In this document: piece by piece, positions 1 to 7,921 of the stretch
Numbering within the stretch: the stretch's first letter is position 1
Layout of the letters: each line of letters starts with the position of its first letter
Source of the DNA: Lewinella sp. IMCC34183
Lineage (GTDB): Bacteria; Bacteroidota; Bacteroidia; Chitinophagales; Saprospiraceae
Direction: 5' to 3'
NCBI RefSeq assembly: GCF_003390915.1
Contig: NZ_QMEM01000001.1
Location: 124,001-188,000 of the forward strand
Length of the DNA stretch: 64,000 bases
Position numbers and translations under genes: made by a program
The notes under the pieces: model-generated
Databases searched by the model: none
Seen by the model: the letters and a program-made list of their open reading frames with translations, nothing else
Told to the model about the DNA's origin: nothing

Positions 1-978
1 TACCAGGGCGTCGTATTCCCCTTCCGGGAGGGCTTCAGCAGCGGACTGCTGCGCCTGAACTGGGGACCCGACAACGCCCTGTACGCAGGACAGACGGCCC
101 GCGGCTGGGCCGCGACGGGGGGCAAGGAATTCGCGCTCGAGCGCCTGCAATGGACGGGGGCTACTCCCTTCGAAATGTATAGCGTGCGGGCCACGGAAAC
201 CGGCTTCGACGTCGAGTTCACCAAGCCAATCGCTCCCGGCAGCGTACGTTCCAGCAGCTTCGCCATCCAGAACTTTACCTACCTCTACCACCACAACTAC
301 GGCAGCCCCGTAGTGGACATCAAGTCCAACGCCGTGACTTCGGCCGAGCTCCAGCCCGACGGAAAGACAGTGCGCATCGACATCGAGGGTTTCCGGCCGG
401 GCTACATCTACGAGCTGAAGGTCAATGGCCTGCAGAGTGGCGACGGTACCCCGCTCCTGCACGACTTTGGCTATTACACCCTCAACGCTATCCCCGGGGG
501 CGGTGGCGCTACGGAAGAACAGCAACAGGACCTGGCCGGCGAAGAATCCGCGGCCAAGCGACCTACCGAGATGCCCGCCGACTGGGGCGGCAGCTTTGAC
601 GAGGAGATCGTCCTCGAGTCGGCCCTCGGCATGAAATACAAACAGCAGTACCTGACGACCACGCCCGGCGCCAAGATCAAGTTTACCTTCCGGAACCCGG
701 ATGATATGGAGCACAACTTCGTGCTGACCAGCGGCAAGTTCGGCGATCGCGTCGGACTGGCCGCGCTGGACCTCGGACTGCAGGGCGCCGCCAAGGACTA
801 CATCCCCGATATGCCGGAGGTACTGGTTCACACCGAGCTCGTTGCGCCGGAGACCGAGGATACCATTTACTTCACCGCTCCCACCAAACCCGGAACCTAC
901 GAGTACGTCTGTACCGTACCGGGGCACTACAAGGTGATGCGGGGCGTACTGGTAGTGAAGGGAGCTCCGTCGCGGTAG
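1..978 (+). CDS. C-terminal part of a secreted dehydrogenase-like protein with azurin-type copper domain (5' end outside window)
   Basis: The frame is open from base 1, so the start lies upstream. The first ~150 visible residues resemble the tail of the sorbosone/membrane-bound dehydrogenase proteins common in Bacteroidota. A linker of about 30 acidic and Gly-rich residues follows, then a cupredoxin domain of about 120 residues. Its ligands fit azurin/auracyanin: a His in EHNF and then C-x4-H-x3-M (CTVPGH...M) just before the stop. The protein probably acts in the periplasm or at the cell surface, passing electrons from an oxidised substrate to the copper centre. The copper domain is clear from the ligands; the identity of the upstream enzyme is inferred from a short piece. 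Confidence 0.8.
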   Translation, partial: YQGVVFPFREGFSSGLLRLNWGPDNALYAGQTARGWAATGGKEFALERLQWTGATPFEMYSVRATETGFDVEFTKPIAPGSVRSSSFAIQNFTYLYHHNYGSPVVDIKSNAVTSAELQPDGKTVRIDIEGFRPGYIYELKVNGLQSGDGTPLLHDFGYYTLNAIPGGGGATEEQQQDLAGEESAAKRPTEMPADWGGSFDEEIVLESALGMKYKQQYLTTTPGAKIKFTFRNPDDMEHNFVLTSGKFGDRVGLAALDLGLQGAAKDYIPDMPEVLVHTELVAPETEDTIYFTAPTKPGTYEYVCTVPGHYKVMRGVLVVKGAPSR

Positions 979-985
979 GCCGCGC

Positions 986-2110
986 TTAGCGCAGCCCCAC
1001 CATAACGCTGACGGCGTTGCCGCCGAATCCCGTAGCGTTGACCATGACCCGGCGCGGTGTTCGGGTAGCCGGCGCGTCGAGGTAGGGCGGCAGGTACACC
1101 TTTCCCGTACGAAGCATTTCGAGCGCGTCGGCCAGGGCCAGCGGACCGCTGGCTCCGAAGGTGTGGCCCGTCGCCCACTTCAGCGAGGTGACCAGCGGGA
1201 GGCTATGACCGAAGACCGCGCGAATCGCCGTCCGCTCGGCGGCGTCGCCGCGGGCGGTCCCGGGAGCGTGGGCGATGACCACGTCGGGGTCGCTACCCGC
1301 CATCGTGCGGGCTTGGCGCATAGCCGCCTGCAGGGCGTCGCCGTCGGGGCTGATGCCGGTGGCGCTACCGGCCCGTTCCCGGGCGGCGCCAATCCCCAGC
1401 AACTCGCAGGCGTGTCCGTCGTGCAGGGCTTCCACCGCGAGAAAGGCGGCCCCCTCGCCGAGGACCATCCCCGACGGCGGGTGCGCGAGCGGACGGCAGG
1501 CCGGCAGGGTAGGGGGCGGCATGGCCGCGTAGACGCGTAGCGCTTCCATCTGCCGCAAGGTGTAGGCAGTCAGGGGGGCTTCCGCGCCGCCGACCAGTAC
1601 CCGGCCGGCGAAACCGGCCGACAGCAGGGCCATGCCGTGCTGGAGAGCGTGCAATCCGCTGGAGCAAGTCACGCTCAGTCCCGCGGTCGGCGATGTCGTA
1701 CCGAAATAGTCGCCCACCGCGAAGGCAAGGCTTCCGAGTGTTGTCCGGGGGGAAGTGCGTACCGGCAATCCTTCGCCACTAAGGTGGCGCGCGTGGGTGG
1801 CTTCCCAGCTGACCGTCGGACCGCGCGAGCAGCCCACGAGAACGGTAAAGTTCTCCGCCTCCCATCCGGCCCCCGCTACGGCCTGTCGGGCCGCGTGCAG
1901 CGCCAGCAGTCCCGCCCGGTCGATTTCCCGGTCGTCCGCAAACGCGGAGAGGGCAGGTACTTCGGGCAGGGCGGCCACCGGATACACCGGAAGCCCGGTT
2001 GCGGTATCCCGTCGCCAGGTGATTTCGGCATCCGCGTAGGCGGCGGCCGCCGCGGCGGGTGTTGTACCCGCACTGGATACACTTCCGTAAGCTGCGATTC
2101 CGTACCTCAT
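986..2110 (-). CDS. beta-ketoacyl synthase (KAS I/II-type thiolase fold)
   Basis: This is a 374-residue condensing enzyme joining an acyl-thioester to a malonyl-thioester. The full catalytic set is visible: nucleophilic Cys149 in VTCSSG, His281 in the AHAPGT...GD...E block, and Lys310/His315 in KWATGHTFGASG. It is shorter than FabF (about 410 residues). Its start overlaps the stop of bioF by 4 bp (ATGA), so the two are translationally coupled. From memory, similar KAS genes sit beside bioF in other Bacteroidota, which would suggest a role in making the pimeloyl precursor of biotin. A secondary-lipid role is the alternative. The enzyme class is firm; the pathway is inference. Confidence 0.85.
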   Translation of the reverse strand: MRYGIAAYGSVSSAGTTPAAAAAAYADAEITWRRDTATGLPVYPVAALPEVPALSAFADDREIDRAGLLALHAARQAVAGAGWEAENFTVLVGCSRGPTVSWEATHARHLSGEGLPVRTSPRTTLGSLAFAVGDYFGTTSPTAGLSVTCSSGLHALQHGMALLSAGFAGRVLVGGAEAPLTAYTLRQMEALRVYAAMPPPTLPACRPLAHPPSGMVLGEGAAFLAVEALHDGHACELLGIGAARERAGSATGISPDGDALQAAMRQARTMAGSDPDVVIAHAPGTARGDAAERTAIRAVFGHSLPLVTSLKWATGHTFGASGPLALADALEMLRTGKVYLPPYLDAPATRTPRRVMVNATGFGGNAVSVMVGLR

Positions 2111-3231
2111 TTCAGCTGGAGTAGGTGTACCGCGAGCCGATCCACCAGCCCGTCAATTTCTTCCGGCGTGTTGAAGGCGTGGAGGCAAATACGCAGCCGC
2201 TCCGCCCCCTCGGGCACGGAGGGCGACCGAATGCCCTTGACCAGGTAGCCATCCGCCCGCAGGAGCCGCTCCGCCTCCATCACGGCGCGGTTGCCGGCTA
2301 CGGGAACGAGCTGAATCGGCCCGTCTGCGGTAAGGATCCGGTCGCTCAGCCGGTCCCGCACGCGCTCCCGGTACCGGTCGATCACCCGCCCGAGGGCCTC
2401 GCGCGAAGCCGCGTAAGCCGTCTCGAGCAGGTCGTATACCCGGCCGATGCCGGCCACCTGTTCGGGGCGGGGTGCCGTAGTGAAAATGAAGGGGCGGCTG
2501 TAGTTGATGAGGTAGTTGCGCAACTCGGCGCTGCCCAGCACGGCGGCACCGTGGAAGCCGGGCGCTTTGCCGTAGGTGACCACCGTAGCGAATACCTGCG
2601 GCTGTAGCCGGTAAGCGGCTACCAGACCGCCACCCAGGGGACCGTCGATGCCGATGGCGTGGGCTTCGTCGACGATCAGGTGTGCCCCGTACGCCCGGCA
2701 TAGGTCGGCCAACTCAGCTAGGGGTGCCGTGTCCCCGTCCATGCTGAAGCGGCTTTCGGTGACGAAAAAGGTTTGCCCGCCCCCCGCGGCGCCGGCGGAC
2801 AATAACCTGTCGGCATCCATCAGGTCGTTATGCTTGCACCTGCGCGCCGCCGCCCCGCTGAGCCGCAGGCCGTCGCGCAGGCTGGCGTGGATCAGTGCGT
2901 CGTAAATGACCGTGTCGCCGCGTCGCGGAAGGGCGCTGAGCAGGCCCAGATTGGCCGTATACCCGGTACCGAAAAGGAGGGCGCTCGCGTAGCCGTGGAA
3001 CTCCGAAATGCGCCGTTCGAGGGTGGTCAGGGCGGGCCCGTCACCGGAGATCAGGCGGCTGCCCGGAGCGGTATGCGCCGGGGTGGAATCCACCGGACCG
3101 AGCTGCCGCGAAAAGCCGAGGTAGTCGTTGGACCAGAAGTCCACCCCCGCCGGATCGCCGGGCAGCTCGCGGTACTGCCCGCCGCTCCGCAGCGGCCTGA
3201 GCCGGTCGGTGAGGAAGTCGGAGCCCGCCAA
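2107..3231 (-). CDS. bioF: 8-amino-7-oxononanoate synthase-like aminotransferase (BioF family)
   Basis: A PLP-dependent alpha-oxoamine synthase that would condense pimeloyl-thioester with alanine in biotin synthesis. The PLP site is visible: VDEAHAIG (Asp binding the pyridine N) and the Schiff-base Lys in TYGKAPG before FHGAAVLGS. The N-terminal WSNDYLG is typical of the family. The first ATG in frame (3366) lies deep inside lepB, so I place the start at TTG 3231, three bases past the lepB stop, giving 374 residues, the normal BioF length. The start is uncertain because no ATG or GTG is well placed. The gene lies in a minus-strand run lepB-bioF-KAS. KBL or serine palmitoyltransferase are less likely relatives. 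Confidence 0.8.
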   Translation of the reverse strand: MAGSDFLTDRLRPLRSGGQYRELPGDPAGVDFWSNDYLGFSRQLGPVDSTPAHTAPGSRLISGDGPALTTLERRISEFHGYASALLFGTGYTANLGLLSALPRRGDTVIYDALIHASLRDGLRLSGAAARRCKHNDLMDADRLLSAGAAGGGQTFFVTESRFSMDGDTAPLAELADLCRAYGAHLIVDEAHAIGIDGPLGGGLVAAYRLQPQVFATVVTYGKAPGFHGAAVLGSAELRNYLINYSRPFIFTTAPRPEQVAGIGRVYDLLETAYAASREALGRVIDRYRERVRDRLSDRILTADGPIQLVPVAGNRAVMEAERLLRADGYLVKGIRSPSVPEGAERLRICLHAFNTPEEIDGLVDRLAVHLLQLK

Positions 3232-3233
3232 CG

Positions 3234-4844
3234 TCAGTCGCCCTGTTTGGAAGCCGAGCGGAAAATGCGGTCCCAGTTCACGCCGTTGAACAGGCTGCCC
3301 TCCTTGACGGAGAACCAGATGAAGAGCGGCTTGCCCAGGATGTGGTCCTCGGGGACGAAGCCCCACACCCGGCTGTCTTCGGAGTTGTGGCGGTTGTCGC
3401 CCATCATCCAGTAGTAGTCCTGCCGGAAGGTGTACTCGGTGATCTCCTGGCCGTCGAGGTAGAACTTACCGCCCTGGCGCTCGAAGCTGGGATTGTTCTC
3501 GTACACCTTGATGGGGCGCCAGTATAGCTCGTAGTTGCGTTCGTCGAGGGTGATGGTCATGCCCCGGGCCGGGATGGTGATGGGGCCGTAGTTGTCTACG
3601 GTCCAATCCCCGAAGTACTTGGCACTGTGGGGGTAGAGCCGTACGCCATTGGGTTCGGTCTGATCGTAGAAGTCGATGGACGCGGAGGGGTCACCGGCCC
3701 GCAGGGATTCCAGCTGGTCCTCGTCGAGGTACATCACGTAGCGGGTGGCGGAGGCCTGCTGCCAGTCGTCCTGGCTGATGCCCATGTCGGACCAGTTGGT
3801 CTGGTTGGGCGGGCCGCTGAAGGTGATGTCGTAAAGGAACTGGATGTTCTCGGGATCGGGGATGCGCTCCCCGTTGATGATGAGCTGGCGGTCGCGGATC
3901 TGAAGTGTTTCCCCGGGCAGTCCCACGGCGCGTTTGACGTAGTGATCCTTCTTATCCACCGGGCGGGTGACCAGATCGACGCTTCCGTTGCGGATCTGTT
4001 GCTGGGCGTTGGCGTCGATGTTGCCCATCTCGTAGTCGTTCGCGGAATAGGTGCGGTACGGGAAGATGTAGACGCTGTCGCCGGAGGGGACGTTAAAAAC
4101 CACCGGGTCGTAGCGGTCGATGGCCTCGAGGGCGGGCAGGCGGCGGTAGGGAAGGCCCGCCCCGTCGATGTAGCTTTCGGCGTTGACCACGGGCGCGCGG
4201 TTGTGCACAAGCGGCAACATCAGGATGGTTTCCGGTAGCCGCAGGCCGTAATTGACTTTGGAAACGAAGAGGAAATCACCTACGTTGAGGTTGCCCTCCA
4301 TGGACGGGGTGGGGATGATGTAGCTCTCGATCAGCAGCAAGCGAATGAGGGCGGCGGCAAAAATGGCGAAGATGGCCGCCTCGGTCCAGTCGCGCAGTTG
4401 CGGTTTGGCGAATGGCTCCTGGGCGCGCAGCTTGCGGATCTCGCGCTGGTCCTTGGCCTTCTCCGCTGCGGCAAGTTTGGCTTGCCACTCTCGCTCTTCC
4501 ACGAGGATCGGACCGCGGTAGACAGGCTCCTGGGTTCCCAGCCACCCAAAGTAGCCCCAGCTGGCCACCACGGCCAGTACGTGCTCGAAGAAGCCGAAGC
4601 GGTTGAAGGAGCGCGCCAGGTCCACCATCAGTCCGGCAAACCAGATCATGTTGAAGTAGGGAATCAGCAGCAGCAGGCTGTAGCTGCCCTTGCGGCCCAC
4701 CAGTTCGGCCACTACCCACATATTGTAGCCGGGGATCAGGGCGTGAATGGCCGGGCGGTTGGCGCGCGGAAACAGGCGGTACAGCGCGAGGCTCAGGCCG
4801 ATGTAGCCGAGGAGCAGCACCCACAGTAACCAGGTCATAGGCAA
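3234..4844 (-). CDS. lepB: signal peptidase I, long Bacteroidota form
   Basis: Membrane-anchored Ser/Lys peptidase that removes signal peptides from exported proteins. The N-terminal ~130 residues hold several hydrophobic segments (DUF5684-like), which E. coli LepB lacks. A further membrane segment comes before the catalytic Ser (PTPSMEG, about residue 180). The catalytic Lys is in YVKRAVGLPGE (about residue 302), and the C-terminal box MGDNRHNSEDSR is intact. At 536 residues it is much longer than the usual 250-320 because of insertions between the Ser and Lys boxes and before the last box, as is usual in Bacteroidota. A TACCTTCG -7-like element lies just upstream on the minus strand. Confidence 0.95.
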   Translation of the reverse strand: MPMTWLLWVLLLGYIGLSLALYRLFPRANRPAIHALIPGYNMWVVAELVGRKGSYSLLLLIPYFNMIWFAGLMVDLARSFNRFGFFEHVLAVVASWGYFGWLGTQEPVYRGPILVEEREWQAKLAAAEKAKDQREIRKLRAQEPFAKPQLRDWTEAAIFAIFAAALIRLLLIESYIIPTPSMEGNLNVGDFLFVSKVNYGLRLPETILMLPLVHNRAPVVNAESYIDGAGLPYRRLPALEAIDRYDPVVFNVPSGDSVYIFPYRTYSANDYEMGNIDANAQQQIRNGSVDLVTRPVDKKDHYVKRAVGLPGETLQIRDRQLIINGERIPDPENIQFLYDITFSGPPNQTNWSDMGISQDDWQQASATRYVMYLDEDQLESLRAGDPSASIDFYDQTEPNGVRLYPHSAKYFGDWTVDNYGPITIPARGMTITLDERNYELYWRPIKVYENNPSFERQGGKFYLDGQEITEYTFRQDYYWMMGDNRHNSEDSRVWGFVPEDHILGKPLFIWFSVKEGSLFNGVNWDRIFRSASKQGD

Positions 4845-4887
4845 TCTTTAGTAGCGAAGCGGCGAAGGTACGTTTTTAGGGCAGGGT

Positions 4888-5247
4888 CTAGGGTTCGTTT
4901 TCGACAAATCCTTCGATCCACAGCTTGTGGGCACCTCGGTGTCCGTTGAAGTACACCTTCACGTACTTGCGGTAGTAGCCGGTGACTCCGGCGTCGTAGG
5001 TGACGGTGAGCTGTCCGGTCTCGCCCGGCGCCACCGGCTGTTCCTGCCACTCGGTGGCGGTACAGCCGCAGCCGACCCGTACGTTGTCGATCAGCAGGGG
5101 GGTGTCCGTTTCATTCCGGTAGCGGAAGGTGTAGGTGACCGCCTCGTCGAGGAAGGTGTCGCCGAGCGCTACGGTCTGGGGCTGCAGCCACTCTACGGGC
5201 GATTCGGGAGCGGCAAGGGTAGTGAGAAAGAGTAGAAAGAGAAGCAT
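4888..5247 (-). CDS. DUF1573 domain protein, exported
   Basis: A 119-residue protein with a hydrophobic N-terminal leader (first ~13 residues) followed by one DUF1573 beta-sandwich. The hallmark is the run VRVGCGCT followed by PVAPGETGQLTVTYD. DUF1573 is an ASPM-SPD-2-Hydin-like immunoglobulin fold common in Bacteroidota envelopes; its biochemical role is not established. The ATG lies directly after TACTTTCCC on the minus strand, which resembles a -7 element, so the transcript may have almost no leader. It is upstream of lepB with a 43-base gap and may share transcripts with it. Confidence 0.8.
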   Translation of the reverse strand: MLLFLLFLTTLAAPESPVEWLQPQTVALGDTFLDEAVTYTFRYRNETDTPLLIDNVRVGCGCTATEWQEQPVAPGETGQLTVTYDAGVTGYYRKYVKVYFNGHRGAHKLWIEGFVENEP

Positions 5248-5361
5248 GGGAAAGTAACGTCGGGGCGGCGGCCCTATTTCGTTAAGGAACTCCTATACTT
5301 GGGCCAACGTGCATACACTTGGCCCACGCGGGCATTATTGAGGTACACAATTCATCTCCCC

Positions 5362-5742
5362 ATGAAAAGATTCTTTCTCAGCCTGGCGTTTGTTGCCGGC
5401 TTTGCCGTCACCGGTTTTTCCCAGGTAGTCGTCGACGGCGTCAACATTAACAACCTGCAGGAAGTACAGATGATCCGCATGATCGCCCAGGAGCGCTTCT
5501 TGTCCAACAAGGTGACGATCTTCGTCGACTACGGACAGAGCATCAACGGCGGATCGCGTAACCGCATGGAGGTGATCGATCCCAACAACGGCGACCGCAT
5601 ACGCTTCAACAGCGTCATGCACGCGGTCAACTACCTGATTGCCAACGGCTGGACCTACCAGGAGGCCATGGTACTGCCCAGCGAGGGCAACGCCAGCTCG
5701 ACCGGCGGCAGCACCCAGTACCTCTTCGTCCGTAACCTATAG
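5362..5742 (+). CDS. small secreted protein of unknown function
   Basis: A 126-residue protein with a clean signal peptide (Lys-Arg, a hydrophobic core, then FSQ at about residue 21). The mature part is about 105 residues and matches no family I recognise. It holds an Asn-rich opening (VNINNLQE), a segment FVDYGQSINGGSRNRMEV that looks like a beta hairpin, and a helix-like SVMHAVNYLIANGWTYQEA. I chose ATG 5362 because it gives the signal peptide directly; the longer reading frame adds a non-hydrophobic leader. It stands alone between two minus-strand units and is followed by a very strong terminator, which suggests an abundant single-gene transcript. Confidence 0.75.
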   Translation: MKRFFLSLAFVAGFAVTGFSQVVVDGVNINNLQEVQMIRMIAQERFLSNKVTIFVDYGQSINGGSRNRMEVIDPNNGDRIRFNSVMHAVNYLIANGWTYQEAMVLPSEGNASSTGGSTQYLFVRNL

Positions 5743-5756
5743 GCCCGAAGCGCAAA

Positions 5757-5794
5757 CGGCCGGCCGGGAATCTCCCGGCCGGCCGTTTTTTTTT
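5757..5794 (+). terminator. strong Rho-independent terminator
   Basis: A perfect 13-bp inverted repeat (5757-5769 with 5773-5785, loop ATC) is followed by nine T residues. It lies 15 bases after the small secreted protein gene. On the other strand only a short T run follows, so it acts mainly on plus-strand transcripts. Confidence 0.93.
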
Positions 5795-5807
5795 GCAGGA
5801 CGCTCCG

Positions 5808-7760
5808 CTAGAGCTTCACCTCCAGCACGTGTGCCGGCCAGTAGCCGGGGTCGAGGCGGACGTAGTTGGCGTCCGCGTTCCACCAGTAGGTCGCCCCGGT
5901 GAGCAGGTCGGCGACCTGGAAGCCGGTTTTACCAATGATGTCCTTTGGTACGGCGCAGTAGCCGTCCTGCACGTTATGCTGGTCGAAGTTCACTATAGTC
6001 CAGATGATGCTGGAGCGGTCCTCGCTGTACTTGACGTAGCTCAGCAGGTTGGGGTTATTGGTATCCGTGAAGACGATATTATTCGTCTGCTGCAGCGCCG
6101 CGTGTTCCTTGCGGATCGCGTTGATGCGCTTGTAAGTGTCGGTGATGCGGTTGCGGTACGACCAGTCGTAGTGGCGGGCCATGTACTTTTCGCTGTCGTA
6201 GTATTCTTCTTTGCCGTTAGTGTTGCCGCGGTTTTCCATCAGCTCGTAGCTGGGGCCGTAGACGCCGTAACTGCTGGACAGGGTAGCGGCTAGCAGGAGT
6301 CGCTTCACGAACTGATTTTCGTTAGCGCCCATCATTTCGTAGGCCAGGATGTCCGGGGTATTGGGCCAGAAATTCGGCTGCATGAAGTCGCCGAGCTCCG
6401 TCGTCGTCAGTTCCTCCAGGTACTCCCGCATCTCCGCCGGGGTGTTTCGCCAGGTGAAGTAGGTGTAGCTCTGCTGGAAGCCACGCTTGGCAAGCTCCGC
6501 CATGATGGCCGGCCGCGTAAAGGCCTCGGCCAGGAAGACCACGTCCGGGTAGCGTGCGTTGGTTTCGCGGATGATAAACTCCCAGAAGCGGTAGGGTTTC
6601 GTGTGGGGGTTGTCCACGCGGAAGATCCGCACGCCGGCTTCGCACCAGTACAGTGTCACTTCCAGCAGTTCCTGCCAGAGCGCTTTCCAATCTTCGGTTT
6701 CGAAGTTGATCGGGACGATGTCCTGGTACTTTTTCGGGGGGTTCTCGGCGTACATGATGGACCCGTCGGGCCGCCAGATGAACCACTCGGGGTGCTCCTC
6801 GATGTAGGGGTGGTCGGGGGCGCACTGAAAGGCCAGGTCCAGGGCAACCTCCATACCATAATCGCGGCACTGGTTCATGAGGTGCTGGTAATCTTCCAGG
6901 GTCCCGAGCTCCGGCAGGATATCCTTGTGGCCTCCCTCCTTGGCACCGATGGCCCAGGGGCTGCCGGGTTCTCCCTCCATGGCCTCTACGGCGTTGTTGC
7001 GGCCCTTTCGGTTGCGGTAGCCGATGGGGTGGATGGGCGGCATGTACAGGACGTCGAAGCCGAACTCCTGGATGCGGGGCAGCAGTTGCTCGACGTCACG
7101 GAAGGTGCCGCTACGGTCGAGGTCCGGCGAGGTCGACCGGGGGAATAATTCGTACCAGCTGCTGAAGCGCTCGCGCAGGCGACCGACCTTGATCTTCAGG
7201 CCGGGGTCATAGACGGTCACGTGGCGCCGCAGGGGGTAATGGCGTAGCACCTCGGCGAATTGATCGCTCAGGACGTAGTCTACGGCCTCCTTTTCGTTGC
7301 CCCCCAGTCGCTGGATGGATTCGGTAACGCGGCGGTGGTCCTCACCCGACAACAGGTCGGCCTTCTCGCTCAGAAAGTTGGCGCCGATTTGGAGCTCGAT
7401 GCCCATTTCCTGGCCGTCGGCCTGTTTTTTCTTGAATCCGCGGTACCAGGTCTTGAGGTGGTCGACCCAGGCGACGATGCGGTAGTCGTAATAGCCCTGT
7501 TCGGCGACCGTAAATGCGCCAGTCCAGAGGTCGTTGGCCTCCTCTTCCATCTCGGTGGCCTGCCAGGCCTCGGTACCTTCCTTGCGGTACTCGACAAGGG
7601 CGCGGAGGTAATCGTGGCTGTCGCCGAAGATGCTGGCGGAGACGGCGACGCTTTCGCCCACCACGCGCTTTGCCGGAAATCTTCCGTGGTTTACCTGCGG
7701 TTTGACGTGATCGATTATGGTGCGGTTCTGCATAGGGTCGGGGGGATGGAATAAAGGCAT
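5808..7760 (-). CDS. glgE: alpha-1,4-glucan:maltose-1-phosphate maltosyltransferase
   Basis: A GH13_3 enzyme that moves maltosyl units from alpha-maltose-1-phosphate onto alpha-1,4-glucan chains in the cytoplasm. The N-terminal beta domain opens with the family signature GRFPAKRVVGE. The (beta/alpha)8 barrel shows YMPPIHPIG, the nucleophile Asp in FRVDNPHTKP (about residue 381) and the acid/base Glu in FLAEAFTRP (about residue 411). The length of 650 is normal. ATG 7733 (residue 10) is an equally good start. No treS, maltokinase or branching enzyme lies next to it; a glycogen phosphorylase is 40 kb away at 48213-50771. An AmyA-type amylase is excluded by the GlgE-specific motifs. Confidence 0.93.
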   Translation of the reverse strand: MPLFHPPDPMQNRTIIDHVKPQVNHGRFPAKRVVGESVAVSASIFGDSHDYLRALVEYRKEGTEAWQATEMEEEANDLWTGAFTVAEQGYYDYRIVAWVDHLKTWYRGFKKKQADGQEMGIELQIGANFLSEKADLLSGEDHRRVTESIQRLGGNEKEAVDYVLSDQFAEVLRHYPLRRHVTVYDPGLKIKVGRLRERFSSWYELFPRSTSPDLDRSGTFRDVEQLLPRIQEFGFDVLYMPPIHPIGYRNRKGRNNAVEAMEGEPGSPWAIGAKEGGHKDILPELGTLEDYQHLMNQCRDYGMEVALDLAFQCAPDHPYIEEHPEWFIWRPDGSIMYAENPPKKYQDIVPINFETEDWKALWQELLEVTLYWCEAGVRIFRVDNPHTKPYRFWEFIIRETNARYPDVVFLAEAFTRPAIMAELAKRGFQQSYTYFTWRNTPAEMREYLEELTTTELGDFMQPNFWPNTPDILAYEMMGANENQFVKRLLLAATLSSSYGVYGPSYELMENRGNTNGKEEYYDSEKYMARHYDWSYRNRITDTYKRINAIRKEHAALQQTNNIVFTDTNNPNLLSYVKYSEDRSSIIWTIVNFDQHNVQDGYCAVPKDIIGKTGFQVADLLTGATYWWNADANYVRLDPGYWPAHVLEVKL

Positions 7761-7851
7761 AGAAAGGATTTGGCCCGCTTACGTTCAGTGCCATCACGGT
7801 TATTTTGCCCGACCTTGCTCACGGGCTTCCCGGCCCTTGCCGATTCTCTGC

Positions 7852-7859
7852 TATCTTCG
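7852..7859 (+). promoter_or_regulatory. Bacteroidota -7 element (TATCTTCG) upstream of lpdA
   Basis: TATCTTCG matches six fixed-position expectations of TAnnTTTG with one change. It lies 62 bases before the lpdA ATG. I see no TTTG box at the usual 19-22-base distance, so this is a weak to moderate call. Confidence 0.4.
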
Positions 7860-7921
7860 CGGCGCCAACCAGAACCGGAGCGGGTACGTTTAACCTGCTC
7901 ACTTAAAATTACACCTTGTCT

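Noticed and set aside
3232-3366. ATG 3366 as start of bioF
   Set aside because: It lies 130 bases inside lepB and the extra residues do not look like a BioF N-terminus.
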